This document shows, one piece after another, positions 1 through 12,617 of a stretch of DNA of 64,000 nucleotides. The position numbers and the translations under genes are program-made. How positions within the stretch are numbered: position 1 is the stretch's first letter; each line of letters starts with the position of its first letter. The notes beneath the pieces were generated by a model. The model worked only from the letters and a program-made list of their open reading frames with translations, had not been told where the DNA came from and did not search any database. The DNA is from Rhodospirillaceae bacterium (GTDB lineage: Bacteria; Pseudomonadota; Alphaproteobacteria; Rhodospirillales; Rhodospirillaceae), in assembly GCA_029243545.1 (NCBI GenBank), contig JAQWRV010000002.1, positions 124,001 through 188,000 of the forward strand. Reading direction: 5' to 3'.

Positions 1-464
1 CTGACGTTGAGCGTGATCAGGATATGACTCAGCGTGCTCTTGAGGCGTTAGAGGATGTCATTACGCGGTTCCCGGAAACACCCTATGCCCGTGATGCACG
101 CTTAAAGATTGACCTCACGCGCGATCACCTCGCCGGCAAAGAAATGGCTGTCGGCCGCTTCTACCTCAGACGGCAGCACTATTTGGCAGCAATCAACCGC
201 TTCAAAAGTGTTGTAGAAGTCTATGGCGATACCACGCACGCTCAGGAATCTCTGTTCCGTTTGGTCGAAGCCTATGCAGCGCTCGGACTCCGAGACGAGG
301 CCAAGCGTTCTGCCGCGGTTTTGGGATACAATTACCCCGGCAGCGAGTGGTATGAAGACGCCTATATGCTCGCAGGAATCAGCCAGGAAGAACGCCAGCG
401 TCAACAAGCGAAAGTTCAAGCTGCACAGGAAACTGGCGACAAACCCTGGTGGAGCCTCTGGTAG
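1..464 (+). CDS. bamD: Outer membrane assembly lipoprotein BamD, 3' part
   Basis: The reading frame enters at base 3 and about 153 codons are visible; the start, with the signal peptide and lipobox, lies outside the window. The visible part is made of TPR-like helical pairs, with stretches such as RFPETPYARDA, AVGRFYLRRQHYLAAINRF and YPGSEWYEDA that are typical of the BamD (ComL/YfiO) family. BamD is a lipoprotein on the periplasmic face of the outer membrane, where it works with BamA to insert beta-barrel proteins. recN follows after 12 bases, so the two are probably co-transcribed. The order bamD-recN-ligA is common in Alphaproteobacteria. The end has a short hydrophilic tail rich in Gln and Lys. 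Confidence 0.9.
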   Translation, partial: DVERDQDMTQRALEALEDVITRFPETPYARDARLKIDLTRDHLAGKEMAVGRFYLRRQHYLAAINRFKSVVEVYGDTTHAQESLFRLVEAYAALGLRDEAKRSAAVLGYNYPGSEWYEDAYMLAGISQEERQRQQAKVQAAQETGDKPWWSLW

Positions 465-476
465 GAACACCAGATC

Positions 477-4263
<3,787 letters not shown>

Positions 4264-4315
4264 ACTTTTACTTTCGGTATGGTGACCAACGCTTTTTCCA
4301 GCGCTAAAATCAGAT

Positions 4316-4429
4316 ATGGATTCTGATTCTGACCCCTTAGCCAATGCCACGCTAGAGATCGAAGCCGGCCTCAAGAAAACCACGGTTCTCGTCGACAAAG
4401 ACCAGGAGGTCATTCCAATGCCTGTTTAA
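4316..4429 (+). CDS. Possible 37-residue ORF after ligA
   Basis: A short ATG-initiated frame (starting MDSDSDPLANATLEIE) fills part of the 216-base gap between the converging ligA and M24 genes. No Shine-Dalgarno sequence is visible before it. The acidic start and even amino-acid mix look gene-like, but a 37-codon frame is easily produced by chance. I do not recognise it, and it may be a decayed gene end or noise. Confidence 0.15.
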   Translation: MDSDSDPLANATLEIEAGLKKTTVLVDKDQEVIPMPV

Positions 4430-4479
4430 ACACAATGGTTTATGCAGGTGAGCATGCCCTTTTTCCTCGAGCCAGCCGC

Positions 4480-5892
4480 TTAGAGTACAACCAAGGGCTC
4501 AGACATTGTCGCAAGCGGCTCGTAACCATCTTTGGTAATGACGATCAAATCTTCCAGATGGGTCGCACCCCAACCGATTTCCCCCTGAGGTAGGTCGATG
4601 GTCAACGTCATGTTTTCCTGGAAGGTGTGATCATCACCGACAACAAAGGGCAATCCATCACGATAGGCCTGATCCGTGTGCTGTAGTCCCACAGTGTGTG
4701 GCCCGACCCCCATGGTCCAGCCAGTCGCGCTGGCCTTCTTAACTGCTGCTGTTACCGTGTTGCGCAACTCTGAATATTTCATACCCGGCCCCACGATATC
4801 GTGGGCGACTTCACGGGCAATACTCGTGAGACGGATGCGTTCCTGTAATTCTTTGGGCGGTTCGCCCACACACCACGTGCGGCCGAAATCACCGTGATAA
4901 TAATTAATCTGGCTAACGGCATCGACCATCATGGCCTGGCCTTCGACCACCGTACCGTGGCGAAAACCACCTATGGTACCGGACGCAATCCACATCGCTT
5001 TAGCTCCACGCTTCGCGGCTTCGACCATGAATAAGCCATCGAAATCAGCTTTGGTCATGCCGACCTCTATTTGCGAAAGCATGGCCAAGCAAGCGTCCTG
5101 ATTTGCACGCGCGATGGTACGCATATGCTTGATTTCAACATCGGACTTAACCATGCGAATTTTGCGGAAGGTATTATCACCAGGAACGCAGGTAACAGTG
5201 TCCTGACCGAGCGTGTTGAGAATATCGGCAACGCGCATGTCATCGACCGCGATCTTGCCGTCGATCAGACCAGCTTCTTTGAGAGCATGAACAAGCCCCC
5301 ACTCAGGGCTCGCTGCCTTGCCGGACTCCCAGCGCTTTTCAAGCTCGTACCAGCCTTGCTCAATTTCTGTAAACCCTTCCGTACTGTCTGGCATGCGCGA
5401 AAAATTGCGGGACTCAGGCTCCTGGCTCCACAGTTCTGGATTGCTGTAATTTTCCCAGCCGCCGGGTGAACCGTAAGGAATAATTTCGGGGTGCTCGCGG
5501 TCACCGTTAGCGATAAACCAGAGATCCGAGCCTGCCACTACCAGGAACGACGGCTTGTCAGGATCACGGGGCATAACCGCAAAACTAGGAATGGCCCGCA
5601 ATTTTTGTAGCTCGTAAGAGAAATAGTTCCCAAGGTAGAACACGTTGACTGGATTGAGAGCGACGATACCGTCGATTCCTTCCTGTTCCATAACCTCGTA
5701 GGCACGCGGTTTGTTGACCAGACTGCGCCCGTCGAAATCTTCCCCGGGTATCGGACCAGGCGCGATCAATCCCCAATTGGCATGGGCTTCACGCCCACCA
5801 AGCATTGTGGCGCCAAGCGCAGACGCTGCGCCGCCAGCCAGACCTGCAAAGAAATCGCGTCGTTCGATGGGTGGTTCAAATGGATTGGTCAT
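4480..5892 (-). CDS. Tat-exported M24 (creatinase/Xaa-Pro peptidase-like) protein
   Basis: The 470-residue protein has a twin-arginine leader (ERRDFFAGLAGG from residue 10), so it is probably exported folded. A creatinase-type N-terminal domain (around 60-240) is followed by an M24 pita-bread domain (around 255-460). The metal-site pattern can be followed: Asp-x10-Asp in VDAVSQINYYHGD, a His in GPHTVGLQH, and a Glu in HLEDLIVI. The first of the two usual glutamates is replaced by Asp (LTIDLPQGE), and the glycine normally after the first Asp is missing. The family includes Xaa-Pro peptidases, creatinase and dimethylsulfoniopropionate lyase DddP, so the reaction is open. AGGA lies about ten bases before the ATG. 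It is the last gene of a minus-strand run from the TonB receptor at 9635, after a 145-base gap. Confidence 0.75.
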   Translation of the reverse strand: MTNPFEPPIERRDFFAGLAGGAASALGATMLGGREAHANWGLIAPGPIPGEDFDGRSLVNKPRAYEVMEQEGIDGIVALNPVNVFYLGNYFSYELQKLRAIPSFAVMPRDPDKPSFLVVAGSDLWFIANGDREHPEIIPYGSPGGWENYSNPELWSQEPESRNFSRMPDSTEGFTEIEQGWYELEKRWESGKAASPEWGLVHALKEAGLIDGKIAVDDMRVADILNTLGQDTVTCVPGDNTFRKIRMVKSDVEIKHMRTIARANQDACLAMLSQIEVGMTKADFDGLFMVEAAKRGAKAMWIASGTIGGFRHGTVVEGQAMMVDAVSQINYYHGDFGRTWCVGEPPKELQERIRLTSIAREVAHDIVGPGMKYSELRNTVTAAVKKASATGWTMGVGPHTVGLQHTDQAYRDGLPFVVGDDHTFQENMTLTIDLPQGEIGWGATHLEDLIVITKDGYEPLATMSEPLVVL

Positions 5893-6037
5893 GTGTTGTC
5901 TATCCTATTTGGGAGTTATGGTTTGACCCTAGCAGTGTCGGACAATCTGCACTACGGACTCCGTCTGACGCAGCCGTCGCATGAGCAATACTGTTGCAAA
6001 CAATTCCTGTTTGCGTGTCGCTATCGAACGAGATGCC

Positions 6038-6610
6038 CTACCACGGCTTGGGCACGCCAAGTTCTATGAGGTTAACCAAAACACCGTCGTGATCGCGGAA
6101 CATCATCTCACGCGTTTGCACCTCGGCCTCTGGATTAGGAAACAGAACCATGGGCGGAGAAACCAGCGGATAGCCGGCGGCGATCACTTTTTCCGTAACA
6201 CCCTCGATATCGTCTGTGATGAATACCACAGCAAAATCGCCGGTCACCGTGTCAACACGATTGGAAGGCGGGGATAATGGCGAGCGGTCGTCACCAATAA
6301 TTTCGTAGATACCGATGTTGCCGATAATACTATCGCCAGACTGCAAGATCACAGCTTTGAGGCCGTAGTCAATCGTGCCCATGATTTCGTTGATGCGCGG
6401 GCCTTCGACGATGGTATCGACGCGGGTGGTGAGACCGAGCAGATCCCGGTAGAGCTTTAGTGATTGATCAAGATCACGGACAAAGATGGTCGCCCGGGTC
6501 ATAGATGAAACCGAATGACCTTCGGGAACATCCTGGGCCATCAAGAATGCTGGAAAAAGCGCAACGCTGAAACAGGCCGCCGCAAATGCTCTCCGTTGGA
6601 TTTCTGACAT
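6038..6610 (-). CDS. Exported VOC-family (glyoxalase fold) protein, copy 2
   Basis: The mature part carries two beta-alpha-beta-beta-beta halves of the vicinal oxygen chelate fold, marked by RATIFVRDLDQSLKLYRDLL near the start and FRDHDGVLVNLIELG at the end. It opens with a signal peptide (residues 1-25, ending AFLMAQ), which is unusual for VOC proteins. The start is taken as the second codon of the open frame, an ATG at 6610, because AAAGGA lies seven bases upstream. It is clearly a paralogue of the next gene upstream, from which it is separated by 22 bases. VOC enzymes include dioxygenases, isomerases and lyases; which applies here cannot be read. The context is a TonB receptor operon. Confidence 0.75.
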   Translation of the reverse strand: MSEIQRRAFAAACFSVALFPAFLMAQDVPEGHSVSSMTRATIFVRDLDQSLKLYRDLLGLTTRVDTIVEGPRINEIMGTIDYGLKAVILQSGDSIIGNIGIYEIIGDDRSPLSPPSNRVDTVTGDFAVVFITDDIEGVTEKVIAAGYPLVSPPMVLFPNPEAEVQTREMMFRDHDGVLVNLIELGVPKPW

Positions 6611-6632
6611 CACGCAGTCCTTTGTGGTCGCG

Positions 6633-7253
6633 CTACTTCAAAACGCCTGCTTGAACCAGATTAACCAGCACCCCATCAGGGTCACGGAACATCATTTCCA
6701 CAGGTTGTTCGGCATATTCGTCACGCTGGATCAGCGGGACCGGCGGCGAGACGATAGGATAGCCAGACGCCTCAATCTCGGCCGTAAGGCGGTAAATATC
6801 GTTAGTGGGAAACACGATGGCGAAATCGCCCGTCCGGGTATCGGATGTTTGTTGCGGCGCTGCCGGCATCGTCTCATCATTATGAAGCTGATAGATACCG
6901 AGATTGCCCTGAACGGACGCACCGGCCATCAGCACCGTGGCGCGGAGCTCCAATCCATCCGTACCCATGATGGCGTTGATGCCACTGCCCTTCCAATAAT
7001 TATCAAACATGGGCTTGAGCCCAAGAATATCTCTGTAGAGCTTGAGAGATTCTTCAATGTCGCGGACGAAGATGGTGGCCCGGGCCAAAGGGGCAACATT
7101 CATACCATCCTGAAAAACCGTTTCACCGGGCGGACGGTTCATAGGCAGCAGCGGTGTCACGACAGTATTGTCTTGAGCCACTACCGGGGGCCCAAAAACA
7201 ACCTGGGCGGCGATCAAAAGACCGCCGCCCAGGTTTAGGAATGCCTTAGGCAT
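6633..7253 (-). CDS. Exported VOC-family (glyoxalase fold) protein, copy 1
   Basis: This 206-residue protein has a signal peptide (ending PPVVAQ near residue 27) and then a VOC fold. It shares with its neighbour the blocks RATIFVRDIEESLKLYRDIL, GDFAIVF, GYPIVSPP and MMFRDPDGVLVNL, so the pair arose by tandem duplication. The stop of the upstream TonB receptor is 15 bases away. The signal-peptide codons themselves form a 12-bp perfect inverted repeat followed by T's on the coding strand (annotated separately). Two conserved acidic or His metal ligands of VOC enzymes cannot be assigned with certainty. A binding-only role is possible. Confidence 0.75.
   Translation of the reverse strand: MPKAFLNLGGGLLIAAQVVFGPPVVAQDNTVVTPLLPMNRPPGETVFQDGMNVAPLARATIFVRDIEESLKLYRDILGLKPMFDNYWKGSGINAIMGTDGLELRATVLMAGASVQGNLGIYQLHNDETMPAAPQQTSDTRTGDFAIVFPTNDIYRLTAEIEASGYPIVSPPVPLIQRDEYAEQPVEMMFRDPDGVLVNLVQAGVLK
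7195..7235 (-). terminator. Intrinsic-terminator-like hairpin inside the VOC copy 1 signal peptide
   Basis: Bases 7200-7211 and 7224-7235 are perfect inverted complements (12 bp, GC-rich core CCTGGGCGGC), with a 12-base loop. Read on the minus strand, the right arm is followed at once by GTTTTT. That is the form of a Rho-independent terminator, lying 35-70 bases after the TonB receptor stop but inside codons 7-20 of the next gene. It may cut expression of the downstream genes relative to the receptor. Confidence 0.5.
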
Positions 7254-7268
7254 AAGATGAACTGCCTT

Positions 7269-9635
7269 TTAGTACCGTGCGGTAATCGTAATTCCAAAGG
7301 TCGCGCGTTCGCCGAGATAGGCGTTGTATGCGACGTTGGGCTGTTGAACGACGGCATTAGAAACATAACTCTTATCAAACAGGTTCTTTGACCAAAGCTG
7401 AATCGAGTATCCGTCGCCTTCAACGCCTAAGCTTGCGTTGACGATGGTTCGGCTTGGCACGATGGACAAATTCACCGCTTCCCCAAACATTTTAGATTGG
7501 CTAGCGAGGTCGGCACGGATGAAATAATCCAGGTCCATATTGCTAGACAGTTCATCTGTCCATTCGCCACCGAGTGTGGTTTGGAATTTGGACTGACGTT
7601 CCATCTGGTTGCCGCCGATGTCACCATTAATATTACAGGCGACGTCGTCACAGACGGCGGGCGCGCGCCCCCAACGGCCATCGATGGTGCCATCCTTATA
7701 TTTGGCATCGCCGTAGTACAGGGTGCCATAGAGGCTGAGGTGTTCCGTTGCGGCAATAGCGCCATCCACTTCAATCCCCTTGGATGTGACGTCACCCACG
7801 TTACGCACAATGCTGCGGGACAGTGGATTCACGTTGCCTTCGTCAGCAGCAAGAATTTGCACGTTAGTCCAGTCGATGTAGAACAAAGTGGCGTTCAACT
7901 GGGCCTGCCCATCGTTGAAGGTGTTCTTCATCCCGATTTCGTAGGTCCAGTTCTGATCGTCATCGTAGGTGCGATTTTCTGGCAACGTCGCCGCAGCGCT
8001 AAAGCCACCTGACTTCACACCCTTTGCAGCAGATACGAAGAGCAGATTGTCATCGCTGACATCGTACTCAAAAGTAATTCGAGGCGTAAAACTACTAAAA
8101 GTGTCGCTAAAGAAGGCTCCGGCAAACGCGCCTAAACCGCCCGTTCCACCACCAGAAGCGGCTTCCCCTTCTTCCTTTTTATCTTCGGAATACCGGGCCT
8201 CGATACCGAGACGCCCACGATCTTCCAAGAAGGAGAAGTTGATTTCACCGAATACTGATTTGGTTTCAGTTACCGTCGTGATGTTGGAGAGAGCGACTTG
8301 GAAAATGAATTGGCTGGCATCATTCACGTCGATCGGCCCTGTCGGCACAGCACCAAGAGGCAGTAACGCGCCGAAGTTGGACGTTCTAAAGTCAGTGCTC
8401 TTCGCATAGTAAACGCCGAAAGCGCCATCGATATTGCTATCGTCGTCGAAGACCACGCGGGCTTCATGTGAATCTGTGCTGAAATTACCGATTGGGCCAC
8501 TCTCAAACACACAGAGAGGCACAAAGAAACTACAGCCAGGAAGCGTATCTTTATAGCCAAAGGTTTTTGTCGTCGCTTCGATGCGTCCATATTGATATTC
8601 TATACTGAAATCGTCGTTCAGTTCCCAATCAATAGAACCGCGATAAAAATCAGTGTCGAGCTGCTGGGCGTAGCCGCGGGGGTCAATAGGAATTGCACGG
8701 GCTGGGAGCTCACCGCAGAACAGTCGGAACCACTGCCCGCCTCCGCCGAGGCCTGAGCCTGCCGGACGAACGTCGGGGTTAAACTGGCCACAGTTCATGA
8801 ATTGGCTGTCGGCATTGAGTTCGCCGAACCAGTTCTGAGCACTGTGCTCGCGGTTTTTATCCACATGCAAGTACATTGCTTCAATTTGAATGTCTTCGCT
8901 CGGTAAGATTTCAAACGCGCCGCTATAGGTGGTGTCACTCCAGCCGCCGAGGCGACGGTTGGTCCCGGGTTTGAAATCAATGTCTGCGAACGGATGACTG
9001 TTTTTCCAGCTACCATCGAATTCGCTATAATCAATAGACGCGCGAACGCGGAAGGTGTCTGGAACAATCGCACCCGAAATACCGGCTGCTCCATCAAATC
9101 GGCCAAAGCTACCGGCCGTTAACTGACCTTCGGCCGTCCACTCTTCTGTTGGCTTTTTAGAGATGTAGTTGACCGCACCCGTAAAGGCGTTTCGACCATA
9201 GCGTGCACTTTGGGGCCCTTTAACGACCTCAATCCGTTGAATGTTGGAAAAACCAAGGTCAGTGACATAGTTCCGTGGCAAGTAAATGCCATCGTAAAAG
9301 AACGACACGTTTTGTTCTATACTGCCGGCCACTTGAGTCGCGCCACGAATAACGGGCGCCGTGGCCCCTGAATTACCAAAGTTCTCGAAGTTAAAACCCG
9401 GCGTGGACAAAGCGATGTCCGTCATCGACTGAATACCGCGCTTGTCAATATCAGCAGCAGTGAAGGCCGTGATGGAAATGGGAATATCCTGGATCGACTC
9501 ACTTCGCTGACGCGCGGTGACTACAATCTCTTCCAGCGCGACTTGCTGGGCCAGGGCCGGAATGGCGTCGGAACACCAGGCAACGAGAGCCACAGCGGCC
9601 GTCGCGCGCAAGGTCTTGGTGTAACAGAATGTCAT
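7269..9635 (-). CDS. TonB-dependent outer membrane receptor (1)
   Basis: A 788-residue outer-membrane receptor that would import a ligand with energy from TonB-ExbBD. It has a signal peptide (ending AIPALAQ), a TonB-box/plug start EEIVVTARQRSES near residue 35, and a plug with GFSNIQRIEVVKGPQSARYG and NAFTGAVNYISKKP. A long beta-barrel follows, ending in ITITARY with the C-terminal aromatic residue expected for barrel assembly. GGGGAG lies eight bases before the ATG. It heads a minus-strand run with two exported VOC proteins and an exported M24 protein, so those may process what it imports. The sequence does not identify the ligand; its style resembles the large receptor families of sphingomonads and related groups, which often take up organic compounds rather than iron. 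Confidence 0.9.
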   Translation of the reverse strand: MTFCYTKTLRATAAVALVAWCSDAIPALAQQVALEEIVVTARQRSESIQDIPISITAFTAADIDKRGIQSMTDIALSTPGFNFENFGNSGATAPVIRGATQVAGSIEQNVSFFYDGIYLPRNYVTDLGFSNIQRIEVVKGPQSARYGRNAFTGAVNYISKKPTEEWTAEGQLTAGSFGRFDGAAGISGAIVPDTFRVRASIDYSEFDGSWKNSHPFADIDFKPGTNRRLGGWSDTTYSGAFEILPSEDIQIEAMYLHVDKNREHSAQNWFGELNADSQFMNCGQFNPDVRPAGSGLGGGGQWFRLFCGELPARAIPIDPRGYAQQLDTDFYRGSIDWELNDDFSIEYQYGRIEATTKTFGYKDTLPGCSFFVPLCVFESGPIGNFSTDSHEARVVFDDDSNIDGAFGVYYAKSTDFRTSNFGALLPLGAVPTGPIDVNDASQFIFQVALSNITTVTETKSVFGEINFSFLEDRGRLGIEARYSEDKKEEGEAASGGGTGGLGAFAGAFFSDTFSSFTPRITFEYDVSDDNLLFVSAAKGVKSGGFSAAATLPENRTYDDDQNWTYEIGMKNTFNDGQAQLNATLFYIDWTNVQILAADEGNVNPLSRSIVRNVGDVTSKGIEVDGAIAATEHLSLYGTLYYGDAKYKDGTIDGRWGRAPAVCDDVACNINGDIGGNQMERQSKFQTTLGGEWTDELSSNMDLDYFIRADLASQSKMFGEAVNLSIVPSRTIVNASLGVEGDGYSIQLWSKNLFDKSYVSNAVVQQPNVAYNAYLGERATFGITITARY

Positions 9636-9860
9636 TGATTACTCCCCAGGAAATAAAATCGATGGCGGTTTATACCTAAAATCTAATGATAGACAAGTTA
9701 TTCCTAATATGAGCAGGAAACCTCATAAATCTGATGGATTTTTCGTCATGCTGACGAGCGTTTCACCTGGCGGGCAGCTTTAAGAATATAGCCGCGTCAA
9801 GAATTTGTATGAATATGAAATTTCACGTTCTTCAACGTCAGAATCAGCAGCTTAATTGCG

Positions 9861-11675
9861 TCACAGCGCCTGTGTTGCCTCAGCAAGCCAATTAGCAGTC
9901 TCTTCAGCCACCAACGCCTTAAGCGTCTCCCGTACTCGCGCATGATAGGCATTGAGCCAAGCTTTCTCGGACCCTGTGAGCAAAGTATTATCGACAAGGC
10001 GCAGATCGATGGGGGCCAGGGTGATGGTCTCAAATTCCAAAAGGGGTTTCTCCGCGTCCACCGGGGCGTCGGCCTCCTGAACCACCACCAGATTCTCGAT
10101 GCGAATGCCGTAGCCGCCGGCCTTGTAGTAACCGGGCTCATTGGACACTACCATGCCGGGCTTGAGTGCCGGCCCTGCCCCAGCCTTGCCGATGCGCTGT
10201 GGTCCTTCATGCACGCCCAGATAGGCACCAACACCGTGACCGGTGCCGTGATCGTAATCGACACCGTCAGCCCACAAGGCGGCGCGGGCGAAACCGTCTA
10301 GTTGGCCGCCTGACGTGCCTTCGGGAAAGCGCGCCGTGGCGAGCGCAATGTGCCCCTTCAGAACCTGGGTGAAGCGGCGCTTCTGTTCAGCCGTAGGGGT
10401 CCCAATGGCGATGGTACGAGTGACATCGGTTGTGCCATCGAGATACTGCCCACCGGAATCCACCAAATAAAGCATGTCCCCCGTTATGGCAGAGTCTGTC
10501 TCTGCAGTGGCGCGGTAATGAACAATTGCACTGTTCGCCCCCGCCCCGGATATGGTCGGGAAACTTGGCCCTTGAAATAAATTACTGGAGCGCCGGAATT
10601 GCTCCAACCGTTCAGCGGCAGAGACTTCGGTGAGGTTGCCTTTAACCACTTCCTGATCAAGCCAGGCGAGAAAGTTGGTCAAGGCTGCACCGTCACGCAC
10701 GTGAGCAGCGCGAACGCCTTTGACTTCCGTATTATTCTTACAGGCCTTCGGCAGCGAACACGGGTCTTCGATTTGGATTGCTTTCAACCCCGCGGTTTCA
10801 AGCCGGTCAACAGCCCACTGCGATACTGTAGCTTTGTCGACCGCAACCGTTGAGATGGCGTCGTCCAGATCGTCAATCACCGCGCCTAGGCCATCGACCC
10901 CAGTAATCCCCACATCTGTGCCGAGGTGGTCGCGCACGTCATCGGTCACCTTGGCCGAGTCCATAAACAGAACAGCTTCGCCGTCGGCAAACAGCAAAGC
11001 CGAGGCCAGCACAAGCGGCGTGTTTTCCACGTCGGCACCACGGATGTTGAACAGCCAGCACAATGAGTCCGATGCCGTTACTAGAATCGCGTCATACCCG
11101 TCTTTATGCAGGGTCTCTGCGATCCGTTTGCGTTTGTCTTCGTGAGACTGACCAGCGATCTCTAGCGGATGAGTTTTTGCCGGCACCTGCGGACGCGCAG
11201 GCTGGTCTTGCCACACCGCGTCAATAGGATTAGCTGAGAGTTGCACCAACGCAGCTCCCGCTTTTTCGCAAGCGTCACAGAATCTTTTTACTTGGCCCGG
11301 CGTATGGAGGTGAGGATCGAAACCGAGTTTCTGTCCATTCGTCAGAGACTCTTTAAGCCATGCGCTAACCGGCTCATCCGTAACGTGGCGGATGGCGTAA
11401 AGGGTGTCGTCCACCTGGTCGCGGACCTGCAGTGTATAGCGGCCGTCGACAAACAAGGCAGCCTGCTCAGAGAGCACGACGGCAAGGCCGGCGGATCCGG
11501 TGAAATCGGTCAGCCAGGCCAAGCGCTCAGCATAGGGTGCAACAAACTCACCCTGATACTCGTCGCCGCGCGGCACCACGCAGCCATCGACGCCGACACT
11601 CTTCAAATGAGCTCGAAGCGCGGTTAAGCGGTTTTTCTGGCTTAAGGATTGCATCTCGTTTGGGTCTTCACTCAT
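9861..11675 (-). CDS. Aminopeptidase P family (M24B) protein
   Basis: A cytoplasmic Xaa-Pro aminopeptidase of the large, three-domain type: two creatinase-like N-terminal domains and a C-terminal M24 catalytic domain. All five metal ligands are visible: two Asp in LVDSGGQYLDGTTDVTRT, His in HGTGHGVGAYLGVHE, and Glu in SNEPGYYKAGGYGIRIEN. No signal peptide is seen. The open frame extends to a TTG at 11705, but the ATG at 11675 (MSEDPNEM) is the more likely start; a further ATG lies at 11654. The start is 45 bases from the prmA stop and both point the same way, so they may be an operon with uvrD further upstream. It belongs to a different M24 branch from the Tat-exported protein at 4480. Confidence 0.88.
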   Translation of the reverse strand: MSEDPNEMQSLSQKNRLTALRAHLKSVGVDGCVVPRGDEYQGEFVAPYAERLAWLTDFTGSAGLAVVLSEQAALFVDGRYTLQVRDQVDDTLYAIRHVTDEPVSAWLKESLTNGQKLGFDPHLHTPGQVKRFCDACEKAGAALVQLSANPIDAVWQDQPARPQVPAKTHPLEIAGQSHEDKRKRIAETLHKDGYDAILVTASDSLCWLFNIRGADVENTPLVLASALLFADGEAVLFMDSAKVTDDVRDHLGTDVGITGVDGLGAVIDDLDDAISTVAVDKATVSQWAVDRLETAGLKAIQIEDPCSLPKACKNNTEVKGVRAAHVRDGAALTNFLAWLDQEVVKGNLTEVSAAERLEQFRRSSNLFQGPSFPTISGAGANSAIVHYRATAETDSAITGDMLYLVDSGGQYLDGTTDVTRTIAIGTPTAEQKRRFTQVLKGHIALATARFPEGTSGGQLDGFARAALWADGVDYDHGTGHGVGAYLGVHEGPQRIGKAGAGPALKPGMVVSNEPGYYKAGGYGIRIENLVVVQEADAPVDAEKPLLEFETITLAPIDLRLVDNTLLTGSEKAWLNAYHARVRETLKALVAEETANWLAEATQAL

Positions 11676-11720
11676 GGGTATGGAAGCTAAGGGCCGAAAG
11701 ACCAAGTTTCAACGTCCGGC

Positions 11721-12617
11721 TCACCGCTTGACGACAAGCGTCGCCCACTCAGCGATGGGGATAACCTTTTCCAAGGACAATCCGCAAGACTGGTAAGCAC
11801 TCCGCACCATAGAGACTTGGCTATTTAACAGCCCGGAAAGAACAATGCGGCCCTGGGGCGCCAGGGCTGCAGATAGACCCCCAGCCATCCGGCACAACGG
11901 CCGGGCCAGAATATTTGCCGTTATGACAGCGTAAGGTGCCTCGGCCATAAGGTGGCGCTCCGTGATTGCATCTGCCTGCATAACCGTAATCCGGGCTGCC
12001 AGCCCGTTTGCCCCCACCATTCCTCTGGCGACACGCACGGCTTCCGCGTCAATATCTGAGGCCAAAACATTTGCCGGCCAACAGCGCGCGGCCGCCATGG
12101 CCAGAATGCCCGTTCCGCAGCCAACATCGATTATGGGGGTCCGGCCGGACTGAGCGACAGTGCGCCGAAAGTTATCTCGTTTGGCCAGGCCATCGAGCGC
12201 AAGAAGGCAACCGTGTGTAGTAGCATGTTCACCGGTACCAAAGGCGGTCGCGGCATCAACGGTCAGCGGCACAGACCCCGACGGGGCCGTATCTTTGTCA
12301 TGGCTGCCGTGTACCCAGAACCGGCCAATATGCATAGGTACGAATGACGACAGCGTCGCCGCAACCCAATCAGTCTCCGCAAGCTGGACAATGTCTATCG
12401 ACGGATTGTTCTCGCCTGGCAGGGCCGCAATCGAGGCAATACGTACGGTCAGTTCTGTCCGATCGGGTTCAGCTTCGAAGAGCGCCTCCACCCGCCACTG
12501 AGTGGGATCATCGCCAGTGTCTTCAAAATGAGAAACGGACAGCGCGACGTCTGTGAATGCGTCCGCGAATTCTTCAGCCTTCAGCTGCGGTACCAAAAAA
12601 GAAACAGACCACGTCAC
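11721..12617 (-). CDS. prmA: Ribosomal protein L11 methyltransferase PrmA
   Basis: PrmA trimethylates ribosomal protein L11 using S-adenosylmethionine. The 298-residue protein has the family signature AFGTGEHATTHGC around residue 125, the SAM-binding motif IIDVGCGTGILAMAA near 165, an acidic residue in ASDIDAEAV, and the NxxxxPL-type motif ANILARPL. The N-terminal substrate-recognition domain is present (MTWSVSFLVP and on). It begins with GTG; a GGAG is about 12 bases upstream, rather far. It lies downstream of uvrD, with a 385-base gap that probably holds its promoter. Confidence 0.92.
   Translation of the reverse strand: MTWSVSFLVPQLKAEEFADAFTDVALSVSHFEDTGDDPTQWRVEALFEAEPDRTELTVRIASIAALPGENNPSIDIVQLAETDWVAATLSSFVPMHIGRFWVHGSHDKDTAPSGSVPLTVDAATAFGTGEHATTHGCLLALDGLAKRDNFRRTVAQSGRTPIIDVGCGTGILAMAAARCWPANVLASDIDAEAVRVARGMVGANGLAARITVMQADAITERHLMAEAPYAVITANILARPLCRMAGGLSAALAPQGRIVLSGLLNSQVSMVRSAYQSCGLSLEKVIPIAEWATLVVKR

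Noticed and set aside
6624-7238. A 204-codon plus-strand frame opposite the first VOC gene
   Set aside because: It mirrors the VOC gene and has no Shine-Dalgarno or family motif; the VOC reading on the minus strand has clear fold motifs.
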